Positions 37,127-46,483 of a DNA stretch of 64,000 nucleotides are shown in pieces. Both the position numbers and the translations under genes were made by a program. The notes below the pieces were generated by a model. That model ran no database searches. It saw only the letters and a list, made by a program, of their open reading frames with translations, and was not told the DNA's origin. Numbering within the stretch: position 1 is the stretch's first letter; each line of letters begins with the position of its first letter. This stretch comes from UBA9630 sp043725085 (GTDB taxonomy: Bacteria; Patescibacteriota; Minisyncoccia; Moranbacterales; UBA2206), in contig JAYSLY010000014.1 of NCBI GenBank assembly GCA_043725085.1, positions 1 to 64,000 of the forward strand, written 5' to 3'.

Positions 37127-37630
37127 TTATTTATGGTCCTCATTAAATCTGTTTTTTATAAATCTCGCAGGAACCCCACCAACTATCGTGTAGGGATCAA
37201 CGTTTTTTGTTACTACTGCATTAGCGCCAACAATAGAACCCTCCCCGATTGTTACACCCGGAGACACAACAACGTTTGCCCCAAGCCAAACGTCATCTTT
37301 TATCACCACCAGGCCCATACTTTCTCCCTGAGACATCATTGGAACTCCTCTTTTCCTATACTCATGATTTGACGTCAATATATTGCAATTTGGAGCAATC
37401 ATTACATTATTGCCGATTCTCAATCCGCCCTGGCCCGATATTGTCGTATAACGATTAATACTGACATTGTTTCCAATTTCAATTCCAAAAGGACTCATAA
37501 TATAGCATCCCTTCATGATATATACGCCCACGCCCATTTTTTTGCAAAACAGACCCCAAAAAACGGCCCGCATTCTGGAGGTTAAAAATACCGTTTTATT
37601 GAAAATTTTTTGCGACAAAACCCCTAACAT
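37127..37630 (-). CDS. Left-handed beta-helix O-acyltransferase
   Basis: A 168-residue hexapeptide-repeat acetyltransferase (maltose/galactoside or WcaF type). ITILTSNHEYRK-like catalytic histidine is present as NILTSNHEYRKRG. Then come repeated hexads VWLGANVVVSPGVTIGEGSIVGANAVVTKNV and the closing YTIVGGVPARFIKNRF. The ATG at 37630 overlaps the upstream stop as TAATG, which fixes the start. Likely O-acetylates a sugar of the glycan. Confidence 0.9.
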   Translation of the reverse strand: MLGVLSQKIFNKTVFLTSRMRAVFWGLFCKKMGVGVYIMKGCYIMSPFGIEIGNNVSINRYTTISGQGGLRIGNNVMIAPNCNILTSNHEYRKRGVPMMSQGESMGLVVIKDDVWLGANVVVSPGVTIGEGSIVGANAVVTKNVDPYTIVGGVPARFIKNRFNEDHK

Positions 37631-38817
37631 TAAGTTACTTTTTTTACATTTTTTGTTAAAATCAATTCCAATTCTTCTCTGAAAACTACATCCCAATTAA
37701 ACTTTTTCGCATATGCAATGGCATTTTTGCGATATTCTTTCAAAGTTTTTTCATCTTTGAGAAGAGCCACCACCTTCTGAGCAATCTCGTTTTTATCTTG
37801 ACTAATGATGAATCCACAATGCTTTTCCTCGATTTCTTTTGCATTGTGTGAAACATCGGAAAGCAAAATTGGCAACCCTCCTGCTAAATAAGCTTTAATT
37901 TTCCCCGGATCGGAAAAATTTGTAAAACTCAGATTGCCATTTTGATCGTATTTTTCATACAACGCAACCGCGCAAGCACACCGGGAAAGCATTTTTTCCA
38001 CATCACTATGCTTTTCCACATAACCGGTAAATTCGATAAATTCCGCCACTTCCAATTTTCTCGCTTGCTCTTTTAATTTTTCCAGATATTCTCCGCCACC
38101 AATTACTAGAAATTTAAAATCGGAAACTTCCTTTATTATAGCAGGAATTGCTGAAATAACATATTGCACGCCCTGTTTTTCCAGAATATGCCCCATAAAG
38201 ACCAGCTTGCGCTTTTCAATCTGAGAAAAATCTAACCGCGGAAAACGCGAAAACCAAATCCCAATGGGAACTGTTTTTTGCGTTCCTCCGCTAAAATTAA
38301 AGTATTTTTTCCGCCCTTCCGCCATTCGAGAAGACAGATTCCAGGTTTCATCAGCGCACTTAACGCAAAACTGATCAAGTTTGTGGTAGATATAATTTAA
38401 AAAAGTATTCTGAAATCGCTTAGGATTGTAGTCAATAACATAATAAGCGACCTTTTCGACTTTACCTAATTTCCTAAGAATAATTCCTGAAAAAGCATTT
38501 AGATTATCACTGCCGACATACAAATTCCATTTTTCACCAGTTGTCCAAGTCCAAAAAATATTCAGAAAAATATCCTTGAGATACGCGATTGGCGCAGGAA
38601 TTCTCCTTATTTTTCCATAGCTTTTCTTTTTAAGTTCTCCCTTTTCATACTGCTCATAGCCAGAACCCTTTAACTTTTTATTATAAAACAACGGGTGTCC
38701 AATAAATAGAATTTTCCCACTTTTTTCCTTTAGCAAATATTCCCGCAAATCCTGCGCTGGTCCGGTTGTATAGACATGCGTAGCAATCACTATTTTTTTA
38801 TCTTCCAACTCAAGCAT
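37630..38817 (-). CDS. GT4-like glycosyltransferase
   Basis: 395 residues. The C-terminal Rossmann domain shows KLVFMGHILEKQGVQYVISAIPAI and DPGKIKAYLAGGLPILLSDVSHN (donor site). The N-terminus is less typical (VIATHVYTTGPAQDLREYLL). It overlaps fcl by 8 nt and the acyltransferase by 1 nt. Confidence 0.85.
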   Translation of the reverse strand: MLELEDKKIVIATHVYTTGPAQDLREYLLKEKSGKILFIGHPLFYNKKLKGSGYEQYEKGELKKKSYGKIRRIPAPIAYLKDIFLNIFWTWTTGEKWNLYVGSDNLNAFSGIILRKLGKVEKVAYYVIDYNPKRFQNTFLNYIYHKLDQFCVKCADETWNLSSRMAEGRKKYFNFSGGTQKTVPIGIWFSRFPRLDFSQIEKRKLVFMGHILEKQGVQYVISAIPAIIKEVSDFKFLVIGGGEYLEKLKEQARKLEVAEFIEFTGYVEKHSDVEKMLSRCACAVALYEKYDQNGNLSFTNFSDPGKIKAYLAGGLPILLSDVSHNAKEIEEKHCGFIISQDKNEIAQKVVALLKDEKTLKEYRKNAIAYAKKFNWDVVFREELELILTKNVKKVT

Positions 38818-39739
38818 AGTTTTCCAAAAAATAACTTATCGTCATTTTTAAACCCTTATCTAAATCAATTTCGTGTTTCCAACCAAGATTGTTAAGCTTG
38901 CTAACGTCAAGTAGTTTGCGAGGCGTTCCATCCGGCTTCTGAGTATCCCAAACAATCTCACCGGCAAAACCAATTATCTTTTTGATTTTCTCCGCTAGCT
39001 CCTTAATACTAACATCCTTGCCTGTGCCAATATTAATAATTTCTTCGCTAGAATAGTTATTCATCAAATATACACAAGCGTCCGCCAAATCATCAACATG
39101 CAAAAATTCCCGCTTCGGCGTTCCCGTGCCCCATAAAATTACTTCTTTTTTATTTTCTCTTTTTGCCTCGTAAAATTTTCGAATTAAAGCCGGAAGAACA
39201 TGGCTCGATTCCAGATCAAAATTATCATTCGGACCATATAAATTTGTCGGCATAACTGAGATAAAATTAGTACCATATTGCTCATTAAAGCTTTGGCACA
39301 TCTTTATTCCGGCAATTTTAGCCATCGCATAAGCATCATTAGTCTCCTCAAGCGGTCCGGTCATAAAATATTCCTCCTTGATGGGTTGTGAACAAAGTTT
39401 AGGATAAATACACGACGAACCCAGAAATAAAAGCTTTTTTACACCAGATTTCCAAGCCGCATGAATGACATTATTTTGAATTTCCAAATTTTCATAGATA
39501 AAATCCGCTTTTTTGGCTTTATTCGCCATAATTCCTCCAACTTTAGCTGCAGCCAAAAAAACATACTCCGGTTTTTCCAGAGCAAAAAAATTTTCCACTG
39601 CCATTTTGTCTAAAAGATCAAGACTCACACGATCTTTTAAGATTAAATTTGAAAAACCCTCCGCAGAAAGTTTGCGCACCAACGCTGAGCCAACAAGACC
39701 TCTATGCCCAGCCACAAAAATTTTTGCGTTTTTTTCCAT
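38810..39739 (-). CDS. fcl: GDP-L-fucose synthase
   Basis: 309 residues. An SDR epimerase/reductase turning GDP-4-keto-6-deoxymannose into GDP-L-fucose. Rossmann GHRGLVGSALVRKL, YENLEIQNNVIHAAWKSGVKKLLFLGSSCIYPK (very typical of Fcl) and YAMAK catalytic pair. It directly follows gmd, so both steps from GDP-mannose to GDP-fucose are encoded together. Confidence 0.95.
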   Translation of the reverse strand: MEKNAKIFVAGHRGLVGSALVRKLSAEGFSNLILKDRVSLDLLDKMAVENFFALEKPEYVFLAAAKVGGIMANKAKKADFIYENLEIQNNVIHAAWKSGVKKLLFLGSSCIYPKLCSQPIKEEYFMTGPLEETNDAYAMAKIAGIKMCQSFNEQYGTNFISVMPTNLYGPNDNFDLESSHVLPALIRKFYEAKRENKKEVILWGTGTPKREFLHVDDLADACVYLMNNYSSEEIINIGTGKDVSIKELAEKIKKIIGFAGEIVWDTQKPDGTPRKLLDVSKLNNLGWKHEIDLDKGLKMTISYFLENYA

Positions 39740-40780
39740 TTATTTATTCAACCTCATTTCTTCTTGCAAGTCCGCTTCGGCCATAATCTTGACCAACTCT
39801 TTGAATTTTGTTTTTGCGCTCCAGCCAAGCTGTGTTTTAGCTTTGGTCGGATCGCCAATTAACAGGTCGACTTCCGCCGGTCGGAAATATTTCGGGTCAA
39901 TCTCGATGATTACTTTTCCGGTTTTTTTATCGATGCCTTTTTCATTCATATCTGCTCCTCTCCACTCCAAATCAAACCCTAAATGCACCGCTGTTTCTTC
40001 AATAAACTCTCGCACCGTGTGCGTTTCTCCCGTTGCCAAAACATAATCATCCGGTTTTTCTTGTTGGAGCATAAGCCACATTCCTTCGACATAGTCTTTA
40101 GCATAGCCCCAATCTCTTTTAGCATTGATATTTCCCAGATAGAGTTTTTCTTCCAAGCCCAATTTAATCCTTGAGAGTCCCCGCGTGATTTTCCTGGTCA
40201 CAAAAGTTTCCCCGCGCCTTGGCGACTCATGATTAAACAAAATTCCATTACAAGCAAACAAATCATAACTCTCTCTGTAATTAACAGTAATCCAGTAAGC
40301 ATAAATTTTAGCACAAGCATAAGGCGAACGCGGATAAAAAGGAGTAGTTTCCCGCTGAGGAATCTCTTGGACTTTTCCATACAGCTCGCTGCTTGATGCT
40401 TGATAAAATTTGGTATTAATGCCTGTCTCTTTTATAGCATCCAGAAGTCTAAGTGTCCCTAGGCCCGTAACATCTCCGGTATATTCAGGTATGTCAAAAC
40501 TAACCCGAACATGTGATTGCGCTGCAAGATTATATATCTCATCCGGCTTTATCTTTTCAATAATTCGAGAGATATTACTTCCATCAGACAAATCGCCATA
40601 GTGCAAAAAAAGTCGTACTCCATTAATGTGAGAGTCTTCATAGAGGTGATCAATTCTTTTCGTGTTGAAAGTTGAGGCACGACGGATTACTCCATGTACC
40701 TCATAGCCTTTTTCTAAAAGCAACTCCGCCAAATATGACCCATCCTGTCCTGTTATTCCTGTTATTAATGCTTTTTTCAT
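39740..40780 (-). CDS. gmd: GDP-mannose 4,6-dehydratase
   Basis: 346 residues. ALITGITGQDGSYLAELLLEKG, the HYGDLSDGSN block, YNLAAQSHV, SSSELYGKVQ and SPYACAK are all present. Produces the substrate of Fcl, which begins right after its stop. Confidence 0.96.
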   Translation of the reverse strand: MKKALITGITGQDGSYLAELLLEKGYEVHGVIRRASTFNTKRIDHLYEDSHINGVRLFLHYGDLSDGSNISRIIEKIKPDEIYNLAAQSHVRVSFDIPEYTGDVTGLGTLRLLDAIKETGINTKFYQASSSELYGKVQEIPQRETTPFYPRSPYACAKIYAYWITVNYRESYDLFACNGILFNHESPRRGETFVTRKITRGLSRIKLGLEEKLYLGNINAKRDWGYAKDYVEGMWLMLQQEKPDDYVLATGETHTVREFIEETAVHLGFDLEWRGADMNEKGIDKKTGKVIIEIDPKYFRPAEVDLLIGDPTKAKTQLGWSAKTKFKELVKIMAEADLQEEMRLNK

Positions 40781-40907
40781 ATTTATATTTTATAATCAGT
40801 TTTGCAAAGATAAATTACTGCAAAAACTATCCGGCATTTTTTATATCCCGCTTGAAAAAATTTACACCAAAGCTTTTTCCAATTTTATCAAATATCGCTT
40901 CTAAACG

Positions 40908-41435
40908 CTATTTATCCCTCACCACCATCCCGCCAGCCAACGTTTTTTGATTCAGCGCTTTTTCGATTCGTTCCAGCTTAGCTTCAATTTGTTTTCTCCA
41001 AGATAAATCCCAACCCTTCTTTTCGTAATTTTCTTCCAGATCTTTTCTGAGCCTTTGCAAGTCATCTTCGATGTGCGAAAGATAATCAAGAATTTGAGCT
41101 TGTCCGGATTTCAGATCTGACACATCTACTTTCAAAACAGACACATCGGATTTTAGGTCAGCTACATCAGTTTTCAGAATAGAAACATCAGATTTCAAAA
41201 CTGACACATCAGATTTTAGAATTGACACGTCGGATTTGAGAACAGAAATATCTGCCTCCATATGATCCATCTTCCCCTCCATGCGATCCATACGATCATC
41301 CAATTTACCAATAGACCGATCCAATCCTTGATGCCCTTCTGCTATCAATTTCATATCACTCCGCATATCTTCCAGCAGAATTGTTAAGTAGTCCTTCTTT
41401 CTATCCTCTTCTTTTTTAGCTTTTTTTATTGCCAT
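40908..41435 (-). CDS. Coiled-coil protein with seven-residue tandem repeats
   Basis: 175 residues, soluble. Residues about 60-110 consist of (S/A)(V/D)LKSDV heptads, encoded by 21-bp tandem DNA repeats (about 41105-41255). The flanks are also charged helices, so the whole protein is probably a coiled coil. A related but repeat-poor protein lies at 50477. Function unknown. Confidence 0.7.
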   Translation of the reverse strand: MAIKKAKKEEDRKKDYLTILLEDMRSDMKLIAEGHQGLDRSIGKLDDRMDRMEGKMDHMEADISVLKSDVSILKSDVSVLKSDVSILKTDVADLKSDVSVLKVDVSDLKSGQAQILDYLSHIEDDLQRLRKDLEENYEKKGWDLSWRKQIEAKLERIEKALNQKTLAGGMVVRDK

Positions 41436-41474
41436 AAACTTAAGTTAAGATTCGTAACCGGCATTTTTCCATTA

Positions 41475-41508
41475 TAGCACATCCTGGCTATTGCTTCCAA
41501 TTTTCCCG
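41475..41508. repeat. 34-bp direct repeat, copy 1 (att-like)
   Basis: Identical over 34 bases to 42954-42987. The two copies bracket only the Schlafen/AlbA gene. Copy 2 contains the last codons of the glycosyltransferase at 42967, so copy 1 seems to be a duplicated piece of that gene end. Confidence 0.85.
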
Positions 41509-41547
41509 CCAAAAAAGTATTTCGACTCCTCATCCGATCCGCCACTT

Positions 41548-42903
41548 TTAGGACTGCAAAACCTCCCAATGTCCGCCTTTGTCCGGACCAATTCTTTTGA
41601 TTATACCTTTCTCCTTTAACACACTAAGATTCCATTCAACTCCTCTTCGGCTAAGACCGGTTTTCATTATCAGCTCTTTTGTGGTAATAGCAGGAGCTTC
41701 CCTGATCATATCGACTATTTTCTCCACAGTTTTCTCCACAGTTTTCTCCCTAGCTTTCTCTCCAAATTCTTTACTCAAAATAGTAAACCTAAAACCTCCG
41801 GAACTCTCTTCGATTAAAGGCTCAGCCAGTCCATATTCTTTTATTTGTTCAATAGCCCGCTTAACCCCGCTGCCGTATCTTTCAATCAATCCAGCATCAC
41901 GAAAAATTTCCGCTACCAGTTTGTTGCGTGGTTTCGATTCACGTTTTCCCTCCTTAACATCTTCAATGGTAAAATCAAAAGGCAACCAACCACTATTCCA
42001 AAGCACGAGCTTGTCAAAATAAACTCGAAATTGGGAATGAGTCCCTTCTTGATAATCCCGATGAATGATCGCGTTGATCACTATTTCTCGGATAGCGTCA
42101 ATGGGATATTGCCACCTTTCTTCCCGTTGTGGACGACCGGTTATAATAAATTCTTTCAAGATATACGTCTTGATAAAATCCATCACTTCATCCGCCTCGC
42201 TAATTAAATCCTGCCGAATTATTTTGTTTTTCTTAATCGTGATATCATCCTGGAATAAGCCTATTTGGATATCGGTTTGCCGAGAAGGAACTTTTGAAAA
42301 TAACAGCAAACTGGCATTGGCTGGATAGTCATTACCATCTTCTTCCACTATTAAAGAATATTTGCGCAAAAAATTGAAAGCACCACCCAAATCAATCCCT
42401 AGATTGCTTTCGATCATACCCTTGACTTTCTCAATTTTTTCCAAATCTAAATCATCCAAACTTTTTTCTTTATTGGGATAAAAATCCCAACTGGAGTTTT
42501 TTGTCCGCAGATACATCTCGGATATTTCCTGCAAAGTCAAAAGATGATTACCATTATTTTTTCGCAAATAAAAACGCCCCTTGAAAGACACGGGCTTCAA
42601 GGGAAATTCAGCTACCTCAAAAATAACAACCGTTTTATTGTCAATTATTCGATTTTCGATTTCAACACTCAGAAAGGGTTGCGTTTTACTTCTGATTTCG
42701 CTAGCCCAAGACCCAATACTCTCCCGATTCAAGTCTATGCCCTTAATTTTTCTATTATCGGATACGCCAATAATCACCACCCCGCCTCGATGATTCGCCA
42801 TAGCAACCAAGCTGATAATTACCTCATCGGAAAAAGATGATTTCAATTCAACATTCACACTCTCCCCGTTTTTTATCAGTTCTTTTATTGTTTTTGTGTC
42901 CAT
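41548..42903 (-). CDS. Schlafen/AlbA_2-domain ATP-binding transcriptional regulator-like protein
   Basis: 451 residues. N-terminal AlbA_2 domain: VNVELKSSFSDEVIISLVAMANHRGGVVIIGVSD. A central ATPase-like region includes AIREIVINAIIHRDYQEGT. The C-terminal winged helix starts after a TVEKTVEKIVDMI stretch (ITTKELIMKTGLSRRGVEWNLSVLKEKGIIKR). Such genes are common accessory cargo and some sit in defence contexts; function here is unknown. I chose the ATG at 42903. The gene is bracketed by 34-bp direct repeats. Confidence 0.85.
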   Translation of the reverse strand: MDTKTIKELIKNGESVNVELKSSFSDEVIISLVAMANHRGGVVIIGVSDNRKIKGIDLNRESIGSWASEIRSKTQPFLSVEIENRIIDNKTVVIFEVAEFPLKPVSFKGRFYLRKNNGNHLLTLQEISEMYLRTKNSSWDFYPNKEKSLDDLDLEKIEKVKGMIESNLGIDLGGAFNFLRKYSLIVEEDGNDYPANASLLLFSKVPSRQTDIQIGLFQDDITIKKNKIIRQDLISEADEVMDFIKTYILKEFIITGRPQREERWQYPIDAIREIVINAIIHRDYQEGTHSQFRVYFDKLVLWNSGWLPFDFTIEDVKEGKRESKPRNKLVAEIFRDAGLIERYGSGVKRAIEQIKEYGLAEPLIEESSGGFRFTILSKEFGEKAREKTVEKTVEKIVDMIREAPAITTKELIMKTGLSRRGVEWNLSVLKEKGIIKRIGPDKGGHWEVLQS

Positions 42904-42953
42904 AAACCAAAATAAAAAATCAGCCAGTAGCTTTTCTTTCAACTTTTCTATTC

Positions 42954-42987
42954 TAGCACATCCTGGCTATTGCTTCCAATTTTCCCG
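42954..42987. repeat. 34-bp direct repeat, copy 2 (att-like, at glycosyltransferase 3' end)
   Basis: Covers the last 21 bases of the glycosyltransferase gene (42967 onwards) and 13 bases beyond it. Perfect match to 41475-41508; the flanking three bases are also near-identical. Confidence 0.85.
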
Positions 42988-44001
42988 GCTCATTTCCGCT
43001 TGATTGAAAATTCCCGCCACTTTCCCCCAGCCATAGACGAAAAGTGTCACCCAGCAAGCGGGAACGTGAAAAAACCAGGCCAAATCCCTTTTGCGCTTGT
43101 AGCCGATGAGAGCTTGTCCAAGCAAGGGGAAAATGAAGATGGTATAAAAAATAAATTTCAAAAGGCCAAGAGACGATTCTCCGCCAATCTCGAATTTGCT
43201 CCAATCAAAAACGCGGGATTTGTTTTTTTTGTGAAAAGTATAATCTTTGATCCGTCTTTGTTGTTTTCTGATAAATTTACCAAAATCCGCTTCGCAAAAG
43301 GTGTGAATGATACCTACCTTGACTTTGGCAATATGAATCAACCCTTTTTCGGCGATTTCTTTGGCAATAACATCGATATCAAAAAGATACTTTCCCGTGT
43401 TAATTTCTTGCAAAAAAGCAGTGCGAAAGATTGTTCCATTTGCTCCAACTGTCGGAATTCCCGCCTTGGTCAGTTTTATCTTAAGATATCCTGCAAAATC
43501 TTCTTCTTCGTGTGGCACAGCGGTCCATTTTTTGGTGAGATAATTCCAACGATCATAGTTACCCAAAAAAAGGCACACCGGATCATTCATCCCGATGAGC
43601 GCGCAGTAACGCTCAATGTAGCCGCCTTCTAAGCGGTAGGTATATTTGATTGGCTCAGATAGTTTTATTTCCGAATCAGAAAAAGGCGCAACCATTTTTC
43701 TAAGCCACCCCGAATCCGGCAAAAAATTATCCGAATCCAAAATCAGCACCAATTCATTTTTTACCTCTTTGAGCGCAACCGCCTTGCCGGATTCTCCGGT
43801 TTTGAGCGGATTGGAAAAAACCCGTCCGCCATATTTTTTAGCAATCGCGATAGTTTTGTCAGTTGATCCGCCATCACCGACAACCAATTCGATCCGGTCT
43901 TGGGGATAATCTTGCGAAGTCAGGCGCTTGAGACATTCCTCGAGCACTGCCTCGGCATTGAGCGTCGCCATGCAAACACTGATTTTTGGTAGATTTTCCA
44001 T
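42967..44001 (-). CDS. GT2-family glycosyltransferase with C-terminal membrane segments
   Basis: 344 residues. ISVCMATLNAEAVLEECLKRL, LVVGDGGSTDKTIAIA, LVLILDSDNFLPDSGW (DxD type), then after residue 270 two hydrophobic helices (FIFYTIFIFPLLGQALIGY and a WFFHVPACWVTLFVYGWG segment). Its last codons are in the direct repeat that borders the inserted gene downstream. Confidence 0.9.
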   Translation of the reverse strand: MENLPKISVCMATLNAEAVLEECLKRLTSQDYPQDRIELVVGDGGSTDKTIAIAKKYGGRVFSNPLKTGESGKAVALKEVKNELVLILDSDNFLPDSGWLRKMVAPFSDSEIKLSEPIKYTYRLEGGYIERYCALIGMNDPVCLFLGNYDRWNYLTKKWTAVPHEEEDFAGYLKIKLTKAGIPTVGANGTIFRTAFLQEINTGKYLFDIDVIAKEIAEKGLIHIAKVKVGIIHTFCEADFGKFIRKQQRRIKDYTFHKKNKSRVFDWSKFEIGGESSLGLLKFIFYTIFIFPLLGQALIGYKRKRDLAWFFHVPACWVTLFVYGWGKVAGIFNQAEMSRENWKQ

Positions 44002-44021
44002 CTATTTCTTATGCCTTGATT

Positions 44022-45023
44022 TTACTTATCATACCCATTCGGATGCCCCGCATACCATTTTTTCAAACTTTCCACGCTCTCGGCGATACCTTTTTTGGAA
44101 TGCCACTTGAGAATTTTTTGCGCCTTTTTGGGATTGGCAAAAATATTGGCGTATTCCCCTTTTCTAGCCTTAGCCTTTTTCTTTTTTAATTTTATTCCGA
44201 AATTCTTTTCCACTTCATTTACAATTTCTTTGACTGAATAGCCCTTGCCATTGCCCAGGTTGAACACTTCGCTTTTTCCACCTTTTTCCAAATACTCATA
44301 GGCGGCGAAATGCGCCTCAACCAAATCTTCCACGTCGATATAATCGCGAATCGGTGTGCCATCGGGCGTTTTTACTTTGGCACAAGTGAAGGCAAATGGC
44401 TCGATTCCCATTGCCCCGCGCACAGCATTTTGCACCAAAAGCTGAGACGGTTTTTTACTGTCTCCGATTATGCCTGAAGTGGCTGCGCCACAAATATTGA
44501 AATAGCGCAAAATCACATGTCGAATCCCGAAAGCTTCATACCAGGGCAGCATTTTCTCTACCAATAGCTTTGATTCGCCATAGGGATTGATCGGATCTTG
44601 CGGATGCGCTTCATCGACTGGCAAATATTTGGTCTCGCCATAGGTCGCGCAAGTTGAAGAAAAAATGATTTTCCCGACTTTGTGCTTTTTCATTGCTTCC
44701 AAAAGGTTGAGGCTCCCCAAAACGTTGTTGTCAAAATATAGCCCCGGGTTTTCCATCGACTCGTTCACGAGACAAAGCGCGGCAAAATGCAAAACTCCAT
44801 CAATTCTATGTTTGCGGAAAACTTTTTCAATGTCCGCTTTGTTTCTCAAATCACCTTCCACAAAATCTAGCTTACCAATCTTTTTCAGAATGTTAATCGG
44901 CTCGCGAAAGCCACGAAACAGATTATCAAAAACCACCACGTCGTAGCCCTTTTCCAGGAATAACTTAACGGCGTGAGAGCCGATATATCCCGCGCCGCCG
45001 GTGATTAGTATTTTCTTTTTCAT
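44022..45023 (-). CDS. galE: UDP-glucose 4-epimerase family
   Basis: 333 residues. ILITGGAGYIGSHAVKLFLEKG, FSSTCATYGETKYLPVDEAHPQDPINPYGESK (catalytic S/Y/K) and RYFNICGA are all GalE hallmarks. Interconverts UDP-glucose/galactose. The start overlaps the UXS gene stop as ATGA. Confidence 0.92.
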   Translation of the reverse strand: MKKKILITGGAGYIGSHAVKLFLEKGYDVVVFDNLFRGFREPINILKKIGKLDFVEGDLRNKADIEKVFRKHRIDGVLHFAALCLVNESMENPGLYFDNNVLGSLNLLEAMKKHKVGKIIFSSTCATYGETKYLPVDEAHPQDPINPYGESKLLVEKMLPWYEAFGIRHVILRYFNICGAATSGIIGDSKKPSQLLVQNAVRGAMGIEPFAFTCAKVKTPDGTPIRDYIDVEDLVEAHFAAYEYLEKGGKSEVFNLGNGKGYSVKEIVNEVEKNFGIKLKKKKAKARKGEYANIFANPKKAQKILKWHSKKGIAESVESLKKWYAGHPNGYDK

Positions 45024-45958
45024 AGAGTTATTCCTCGAAAATATTCAATTGTCTTTTTTAGTCCCTCTTCCAATTGAATTGTCGGCTCCCAGTCCAATTC
45101 TTTTTTGGCGAGAGAGATGTCCGGTTTTCTTTGTTTTGGATCGTCTTGTGGCAAATCTTTGAAGATAATTTTACTCGTACTTTCCGGAATCATCGCAATC
45201 ACTTTTTCGGCTAATTCTTTGATAGTAAACTCGACCGGATTGCCAATGTTTACCGGCCCGACAAAGCCATTTTCATTATTCATCATCTTGGTCATCCCGG
45301 CAATCAGGTCGTCAACATATTGAAAGCTGCGTGTTTGCATTCCGTCGCCATAGATTGTGATATCTTCATTTTTGAGCGCTTGCACAATGAAATTTGAAAC
45401 GACGCGCCCATCATGCGGATGCATATTTGGTCCATAAGTATTGAAAATTCTGATCACGCGAATAGGCAAATTGTGCTGCCTGTAGTAGTCAAAAAAAAGA
45501 GTTTCAGCACAACGCTTGCCTTCGTCATAGCAAGAGCGGATTCCAATCGGATTGACGCGCCCCCAATAACTTTCCACTTGCGGGTGCACTTCCGGATCGC
45601 CATAGACTTCCGAAGTGGAAGCCTGCAAGATTTTGGCTTTGGTTCTTTTGGCGAGTCCAAGCATATTGATCGCGCCATGCACGGAAGTTTTGGTTGTTTG
45701 AACCGGATCAAATTGATAGTGAATAGGAGAAGCCGGGCAAGCTAGATTGTAGATTTGATCAACTTCAACGTAGAGTGGAAAAGTAACATCGTGACGCATA
45801 AATTCAAAACGCTTATTCTCCATCAAATCAAGGATGTTGTTTTTGTTCCCTGTGAAAAAATTATCCGCACAAATCACTTCATTCCCCTCCGCAAGAAGTT
45901 TACGACAAAGATGCGACCCGATAAATCCCGCACCACCCGTTACTAAGATTTTTTTCAT
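45020..45958 (-). CDS. UDP-glucuronate decarboxylase (UDP-xylose synthase)
   Basis: 312 residues. ILVTGGAGFIGSHLCRKLL, YNLACPASPIHYQFDPVQTTKTSVHGAINMLGLA and GIRSCYDEGKRCAETLFFDYYRQH match UXS enzymes almost word for word. Converts UDP-glucuronate (made by Ugd) to UDP-xylose. It predicts xylose or a derived pentose in the surface glycan. Confidence 0.94.
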   Translation of the reverse strand: MKKILVTGGAGFIGSHLCRKLLAEGNEVICADNFFTGNKNNILDLMENKRFEFMRHDVTFPLYVEVDQIYNLACPASPIHYQFDPVQTTKTSVHGAINMLGLAKRTKAKILQASTSEVYGDPEVHPQVESYWGRVNPIGIRSCYDEGKRCAETLFFDYYRQHNLPIRVIRIFNTYGPNMHPHDGRVVSNFIVQALKNEDITIYGDGMQTRSFQYVDDLIAGMTKMMNNENGFVGPVNIGNPVEFTIKELAEKVIAMIPESTSKIIFKDLPQDDPKQRKPDISLAKKELDWEPTIQLEEGLKKTIEYFRGITL

Positions 45959-45972
45959 AGTATTTTTATTAT

Positions 45973-46470
45973 TTAATCAAATTTAACTTCTACTCTTTTT
46001 TTGAGATACTTTTCATAATTTTGCGGACTGTTGATGTAGTAAATGTCAAAATTGTGTTTTATGCGATAGACTATGGAATAGGACTTAATTGGCGTTTCAT
46101 CAATAACAACATCAGCGCACAAATGGAAAAAAAGTCCTAGAGCAAGACTCAAAAAAATTGTTTTCGCATATTTATTTCTGAGTAGCAGTGTTAATAGCAC
46201 GAGGATTATAACATACTCCCAACCGTGAAACAAAACGTAAATTTTCCCCGATTTCAAAAATTGATAGCCATTTTTGAAATATTCCCAATTCCAATTCCAA
46301 CCAAAAGCCAGATAATAATCAATAAAGTGGTCAAGATCAACTAAAAAACCTCCGATAATACCAAAGGTGAAAGCTAAAAACGGTTTTTTCCAAATTCGCC
46401 AAACAATCCCTCCAGCCAGCAGACTGAAAAATATATGAATAGAGAGATGTGTAGGCAGCGATAGAATCAT
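45973..46470 (-). CDS. Polytopic membrane protein, possibly YdjM-type metal-dependent hydrolase
   Basis: 165 residues with about four TM helices. HLSIHIFFSLLAGGIVW, GGFLVDLDHFIDYYLAFG, VLFHGWEYVII and HLCADVVIDE supply a His/Asp set spread over the helices, as in membrane-bound YdjM-like putative hydrolases. The match is by pattern only. The ATG at 46470 lies 13 nt after the previous stop; a longer frame would overlap that gene. Confidence 0.55.
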   Translation of the reverse strand: MILSLPTHLSIHIFFSLLAGGIVWRIWKKPFLAFTFGIIGGFLVDLDHFIDYYLAFGWNWNWEYFKNGYQFLKSGKIYVLFHGWEYVIILVLLTLLLRNKYAKTIFLSLALGLFFHLCADVVIDETPIKSYSIVYRIKHNFDIYYINSPQNYEKYLKKRVEVKFD

Positions 46471-46483
46471 AGAAAAAAATTTA

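Noticed and set aside
41105..41255. CRISPR-like array
   Set aside because: Repeats are 21 bp without spacers, keep one reading frame and encode heptads; no cas gene is present.
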